A DNA stretch of 9,017 nucleotides from DASPKW01 sp038244055 (GTDB lineage Bacteria > Planctomycetota > Phycisphaerae > Tepidisphaerales > Tepidisphaeraceae). Numbering within the stretch: position 1 is the stretch's first letter; the number at the start of each line of letters is the position of its first letter. Where the stretch lies: NCBI GenBank assembly GCA_038244055.1, contig JBBRTW010000293.1:1-9017 (forward strand). The letters are read 5' to 3'. Shown piece after piece: positions 6,461 to 9,017 of this stretch. Made by a program: the position numbers and the translations under genes. The notes below the pieces were generated by a model. The model saw only the letters and a list, made by a program, of their open reading frames with translations, made no database searches and was not told the origin of the DNA.

Positions 6461-7540
6461 TTAGAAATCAGAATCCCCGCCCGAATCCGCTGGCCCCGGA
6501 TCAAACCCTGGATCGAAGGGGACCGGATCGGAGGGACTTGGAGAGGGCGAAGAATCCGAACCCGACGATGAATTGTCTGAAGGCGTGTCATTCGACGGCG
6601 GCGACGGCTGGGTCGAAGGCGCGCCCGGCACCGTCCACTCATCCGGCGGGAAATCGCTCGAATCGTCATAGGGCGCGAAGTAGGGATCGTCAAAGGCCGC
6701 GAAATCATCCGCGGCATCTTTGTAGCGCGGGTTGATCCGATCATTCCCCGGCCCGCCAATCATGCGATCTTTGCTGGTGCCGTAAAGAATGTCATCATCC
6801 GGCCCGCCGTATTCTTCATCCCGGCCGGCGTTGCCATCGAGGATGTCATCATCATCGTTGCCGTACAGCAAATCCCGCCCATCGCCGCCGCGGATGAAAT
6901 CATCCCCTTCGCTCCCCCACAGCGTATCGTTTCCATCCCGGCCAAGCACTTCATCGGCATCCGGCCCGGCATCAACAAAATCATCCCCGCTGCCGCCATC
7001 GATGTAATCCGAAGCAGTGCCGCCTTCCATCGAATCGTTCCCCGCGCCGCCGCTAATATCATCATTCCCCGATGCGCCGATCAGCGTGTCATTCCCATCC
7101 TGCCCGGCCAGCGTGTCGTTGCCGAATCCCCCGAGCATTCTTTCGCTGCCCGGCCCGCCGCGGAGAAGGTCGTTGCCGGAATTCCCGTAGATCGAATCAT
7201 TTCCCGATCCGGAAATGATCGTATCGTTCCCTTAATCCCCCTCGGCCATCACCGGTTGGCTCAACGATTCGGCGATCTCGATGCGATCGTTCCCGCGATA
7301 GCCGATCACATCGATCTGGCGAACCTGCGCTGCCGTGAAGTAGGAGCGCGCACCATTGATCGTCGCTCGAATCGTAACGCCCCCATCGCGTGTGTTTATG
7401 GAGATCAGATCCGAGCGCCGGCCGCCTTGAACCAGAAGCACATCGCCCACCAGAGCGGCCGAGAGAAGCCGGCGCTGCTCCAGTGATTCAAGACATTCCC
7501 CCGTGACTCTGCACCCGCGATTTGAATGATGCCGGAGCAT
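6461..7540 (-). pseudogene. LEPR-XLL-type RTX calcium-binding repeat protein interrupted by one in-frame stop
   Basis: The frame from the ATG at 7538-7540 to the TAA at 6461-6463 is uninterrupted except for a TAA at 7232-7234. The first part (102 residues) carries LESLEQRRLLSA (17-28), matching the LEPR-XLL motif at the N-terminus of many planctomycete surface or secreted proteins, then a beta-rich segment ending in a GNDRI repeat. The second part, in the same frame, continues with about 19 RTX nonapeptides and a Pro/Ser/Asp-rich disordered tail ending GGDSDF. The break falls inside the first repeat (EGD-stop-GNDTI), where neighbouring repeats have Ser, so a TCA to TAA change would explain it. 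An intact copy would have 359 residues and bind calcium outside the cell. GGGAGG lies 4 bases before the chosen start; a Met ten codons upstream has no such site. Sequencing error or readthrough are alternatives. The first part could still yield a truncated peptide. Confidence 0.8.
6734..7231 (-). repeat. Tandem RTX nonapeptide coding repeats (27-base units)
   Basis: About 19 in-register units of the form G-N-D-x-h-x-G-x-x follow the internal stop, for example GNDSIYGNS, GNDTLAGQD and GDDFIRGGD. Some units are diverged (GSERMLGGF, DADEVLGRD), and one near the end is an 8-residue unit. RTX units of this kind form calcium-binding beta-rolls. Spacing is strictly 27 bases apart from that 8-residue unit, so insertions and deletions have not accumulated after the stop arose. 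Confidence 0.9.
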
Positions 7541-7544
7541 GTGG

Positions 7545-7550
7545 CCTCCC
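7545..7550 (-). promoter_or_regulatory. Shine-Dalgarno GGGAGG of the RTX pseudogene
   Basis: GGGAGG on the minus strand with a CCAC spacer before the ATG at 7538-7540. It selects this Met over the one at 7568-7570 and shows that the translation start of the interrupted gene remains intact. Confidence 0.65.
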
Positions 7551-7617
7551 GGAACGAGCCTGCTACCCATGGATATTCCACTCCATGAAGCACTGACCCG
7601 GCCGGCGGAGGGAAGTT

Positions 7618-7633
7618 AGCGGAAAAATCCGCT
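7618..7633 (-). terminator. Hairpin immediately after the carbonic anhydrase stop, possible terminator
   Basis: Read on the minus strand, AGCGGA and TCCGCT form a perfect 6-bp stem around a TTTT loop, starting at the base after the TAA stop. No T-run follows (the next bases are AACTTCC), so it is not a canonical intrinsic terminator. It may protect the mRNA end or pause transcription before the RTX gene 93 bases further on. Confidence 0.4.
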
Positions 7634-8209
7634 TTAACTCCTTTGCCGTTCGGCATATCCATCGATCACCTGATCGAGCCGGCCGGTCGCCGGGTCCATG
7701 ATCATCCCATGAACCGCGACATCTTTCGGGAGCAGCGGATGGTTTTTCACAATGGCCACGCTCTCGCGCACGCCAGTCTCAACATGGTCGAAACCCGTGA
7801 GCCATTTTTGTAGGTCGATGCCCGCGTGGCGGAGCGTGGCGATGACTTCCTCGGAGATGCCGCGCTCTTTGACCTTGTCGAGCACGCGCCCGCATTCCAG
7901 GCCGGTCATGCCGCAGCCGTAATGCCCGATGACCGCGACCTCGGTGGCCTTGAGTTCATAGACGGCCACCAGGATGCTGCGCATCACGCTGCCGAAGGGA
8001 TGCGAAACGATCGCGCCGGCGTTCTTGATCAGTTTGACATCGCCATTGCGAATGCCCATCGCGCGGGGGAGCAGCTCCACCAGTCGCGTATCCATGCATG
8101 TCAGAACCACCAGCCCCATGTTGGGGAACTGGTCCGTCAGATAAGGAATGTAATCCTTGTTGGCGACGAAGGTGCGGTTGTGTTCGAGAATTCCAGTGAT
8201 CAGGGACAT
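7634..8209 (-). CDS. Beta-class carbonic anhydrase (YtiB-like)
   Basis: The enzyme has 191 residues and would interconvert CO2 and bicarbonate in the cytoplasm. The beta-class signature is complete: C38-x-D40-x-R42 (TCMDTRL), then H96-x2-C99 (GHYGCGM). C38, H96 and C99 are the zinc ligands and D40/R42 the catalytic dyad. KNAGA (62-66) and HPFGSVMRSILVAVYEL (70-86) closely resemble, from memory, the Bacillus subtilis YtiB type. No signal peptide is present. The ATG at 8207-8209 is chosen because MSLITGILEHN matches the usual N-terminus; an open extension of 17 codons runs into the repeat-filled upstream region and is unlikely. There is no obvious Shine-Dalgarno. It diverges from the dehydrogenase gene; no bicarbonate transporter or carboxysome gene is nearby, so its role is probably general CO2/bicarbonate balance or pH. 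Confidence 0.93.
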   Translation of the reverse strand: MSLITGILEHNRTFVANKDYIPYLTDQFPNMGLVVLTCMDTRLVELLPRAMGIRNGDVKLIKNAGAIVSHPFGSVMRSILVAVYELKATEVAVIGHYGCGMTGLECGRVLDKVKERGISEEVIATLRHAGIDLQKWLTGFDHVETGVRESVAIVKNHPLLPKDVAVHGMIMDPATGRLDQVIDGYAERQRS

Positions 8210-8250
8210 CGCGCGGAATAGTAAGCGGATGGAAGGCCGGGCACAAACAG

Positions 8251-8309
8251 TCATTGTCAATTGTCAATGGTCCATGGTCAATGGACAATTGGCGATGGAC
8301 AATGGACAC
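8251..8309. repeat. Degenerate CAATTGTC / ATGGACA repeat in the divergent promoter region
   Basis: This AT-richer stretch is made of alternating units (TTGTCAATGG, TCCATGG, TCAATGGACAATTGG, GATGGACAATGGACA) in both orientations. CAATTGTC and GACAATTG form the ends of an imperfect palindrome centred on CCATGG. It fills most of the 108 bases between the carbonic anhydrase start and the dehydrogenase start, leaving little room for conventional promoters outside it. Translation gives NGQL / DNGH-type peptides, which look spurious. Confidence 0.75.
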
Positions 8310-8317
8310 TTCGTTCC

Positions 8318-9017
8318 ATGCGTGCCCTGCTCTTCGATCAGGAACTCTCCTTCCGCCCGCGCCATACCGCGCCCAGGACGGAATTGGGGGATTGCCTCAT
8401 TAAAGTCCGCCAGGCGGGGATCTGTGCGACCGATTTGGAGATCACCCGCGGTTACATGGGCTTCAAGGGGATTCTGGGGCATGAATTCGTTGGAGAAGTC
8501 GAAGAATCGGCCGACAAATCCTGGCTGGGCAAGCGGGTGGTCGGCGAGATCAACGTCGTCTGCGGGCGCTGCGACCTCTGCCTGAGCGGGTTATCCAATC
8601 ATTGCCGAAATCGCACGGTCCTGGGCATTCTCAATCGCGATGGTGCCTTCGCGGATTACCTTCGCCTCCCCGCCATCAACCTGCATGAAGTCCCGACCAG
8701 CATCGAAGATGACCAGGCCGTTTTCGTCGAACCCCTGGCGGCCGCGTTCCAGATTCTGAAGCAGGTCAAACTCGATGGGAGAAAATGGGTGACAGTCCTG
8801 GGCGATGGCCGGCTAGGCCTGCTCTGCGCCCAAGTCTTAAGAAACGCCGGCTGCCCGGTGCGGGTGATCGGCAAGCACCCCGAAAAAATGCGACTCTGCG
8901 ACCAATGGGGCATCCGCAGCCGCCCGGCCAGCGACATCACCCCGCGCCACGACCAGGACGTCATCGTCGATTGCACCGGCAGCGCCAGAGGGCTGGAGAT
9001 GGCGATGCAGTTGGTTC
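8318..9017 (+). CDS. Zinc-dependent medium-chain dehydrogenase/reductase (3' end cut by window edge)
   Basis: The first 233 codons are present, starting MRALLFDQELSF. The N-terminal GroES-like catalytic domain holds catalytic zinc ligands C36 (AGICATDLEI), H55-E56 (GHEFVG) and E138 (VEPLA). The structural zinc site is complete at C82, C85, C88 and C96 (CGRCDLC...NHC). The Rossmann domain begins near 158 with the nucleotide-binding G-x-G-x-x-G in LGDGRLG (161-167); the acidic residue expected at the end of the second strand is not evident (VRVIGKHPEK), so NADP rather than NAD use is possible. The VDCTGS motif (217-222) is typical of the family. It would oxidise an alcohol or polyol or reduce the corresponding carbonyl; the substrate cannot be told from this part. 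The Shine-Dalgarno is weak or absent. It is the only clear plus-strand gene and shares the repeat-filled upstream region with the carbonic anhydrase gene. Confidence 0.9.
   Translation, partial: MRALLFDQELSFRPRHTAPRTELGDCLIKVRQAGICATDLEITRGYMGFKGILGHEFVGEVEESADKSWLGKRVVGEINVVCGRCDLCLSGLSNHCRNRTVLGILNRDGAFADYLRLPAINLHEVPTSIEDDQAVFVEPLAAAFQILKQVKLDGRKWVTVLGDGRLGLLCAQVLRNAGCPVRVIGKHPEKMRLCDQWGIRSRPASDITPRHDQDVIVDCTGSARGLEMAMQLV

Noticed and set aside
6461..7540. Stop codon reassignment as explanation for the internal TAA
   Set aside because: TAA ends the carbonic anhydrase and lipoprotein genes at the expected family or gene ends, so TAA is an ordinary stop here.

Overview
The window reads as a piece of a Planctomycetota chromosome, most likely a Phycisphaerae-type or related lineage. 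The basis is protein families recognised by eye: a DUF1501 protein with a twin-arginine signal, a two-copy PPC-domain protein, a secreted protein with a CX4CH haem-type motif as found in DUF1549/DUF1553-type planctomycete proteins, a prepilin-like protein with an H-X9-DG motif, and an N-terminal LEPR-XLL-like motif joined to RTX repeats. The DNA is GC-rich and almost everything is on the minus strand. The genus cannot be named from the sequence alone.

Layout from right to left, the direction of transcription for most genes. At the right edge a zinc-dependent medium-chain dehydrogenase (8318 to edge, plus strand, 3' end missing) diverges from a YtiB-like beta-carbonic anhydrase (7634-8209, minus). 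The short region between them is largely filled by a degenerate repeat built from CAATTGTC / ATGGACA units. Next comes an RTX repeat protein (6461-7540, minus) whose reading frame is cut by one in-frame TAA at 7232-7234; the frame is otherwise open on both sides, so I call it a pseudogene. Then follows a two-gene unit: a small lipoprotein (6025-6264) 15 bases upstream of a prepilin-like H-X9-DG protein (5242-6009).

After a 349-base non-coding stretch rich in hairpins and repeats comes a three-gene, same-strand cluster of exported proteins: DUF1501 (3543-4892), PPC-domain protein (911-3433) and the CX4CH protein (1-784, running off the left edge). DUF1501, PPC and DUF1549-type genes are often neighbours in planctomycetes; their joint biochemical role is not established, and nothing here resolves it.

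The most interesting non-coding signal is a family of small palindromes (CACGGGCA-TCC/TCT-TGCCCGTG and the CATGGGCA...TGCCCATG variant). They occur as inverted pairs at 815-907 and 5060-5232, each with its right arm a few bases beyond a stop codon. Arms of one locus share the central trinucleotide, while left and right arms differ consistently at the palindrome edges. This resembles REP/BIME elements. I see no convincing new multi-gene system, CRISPR array, tRNA, rRNA or transposase gene.
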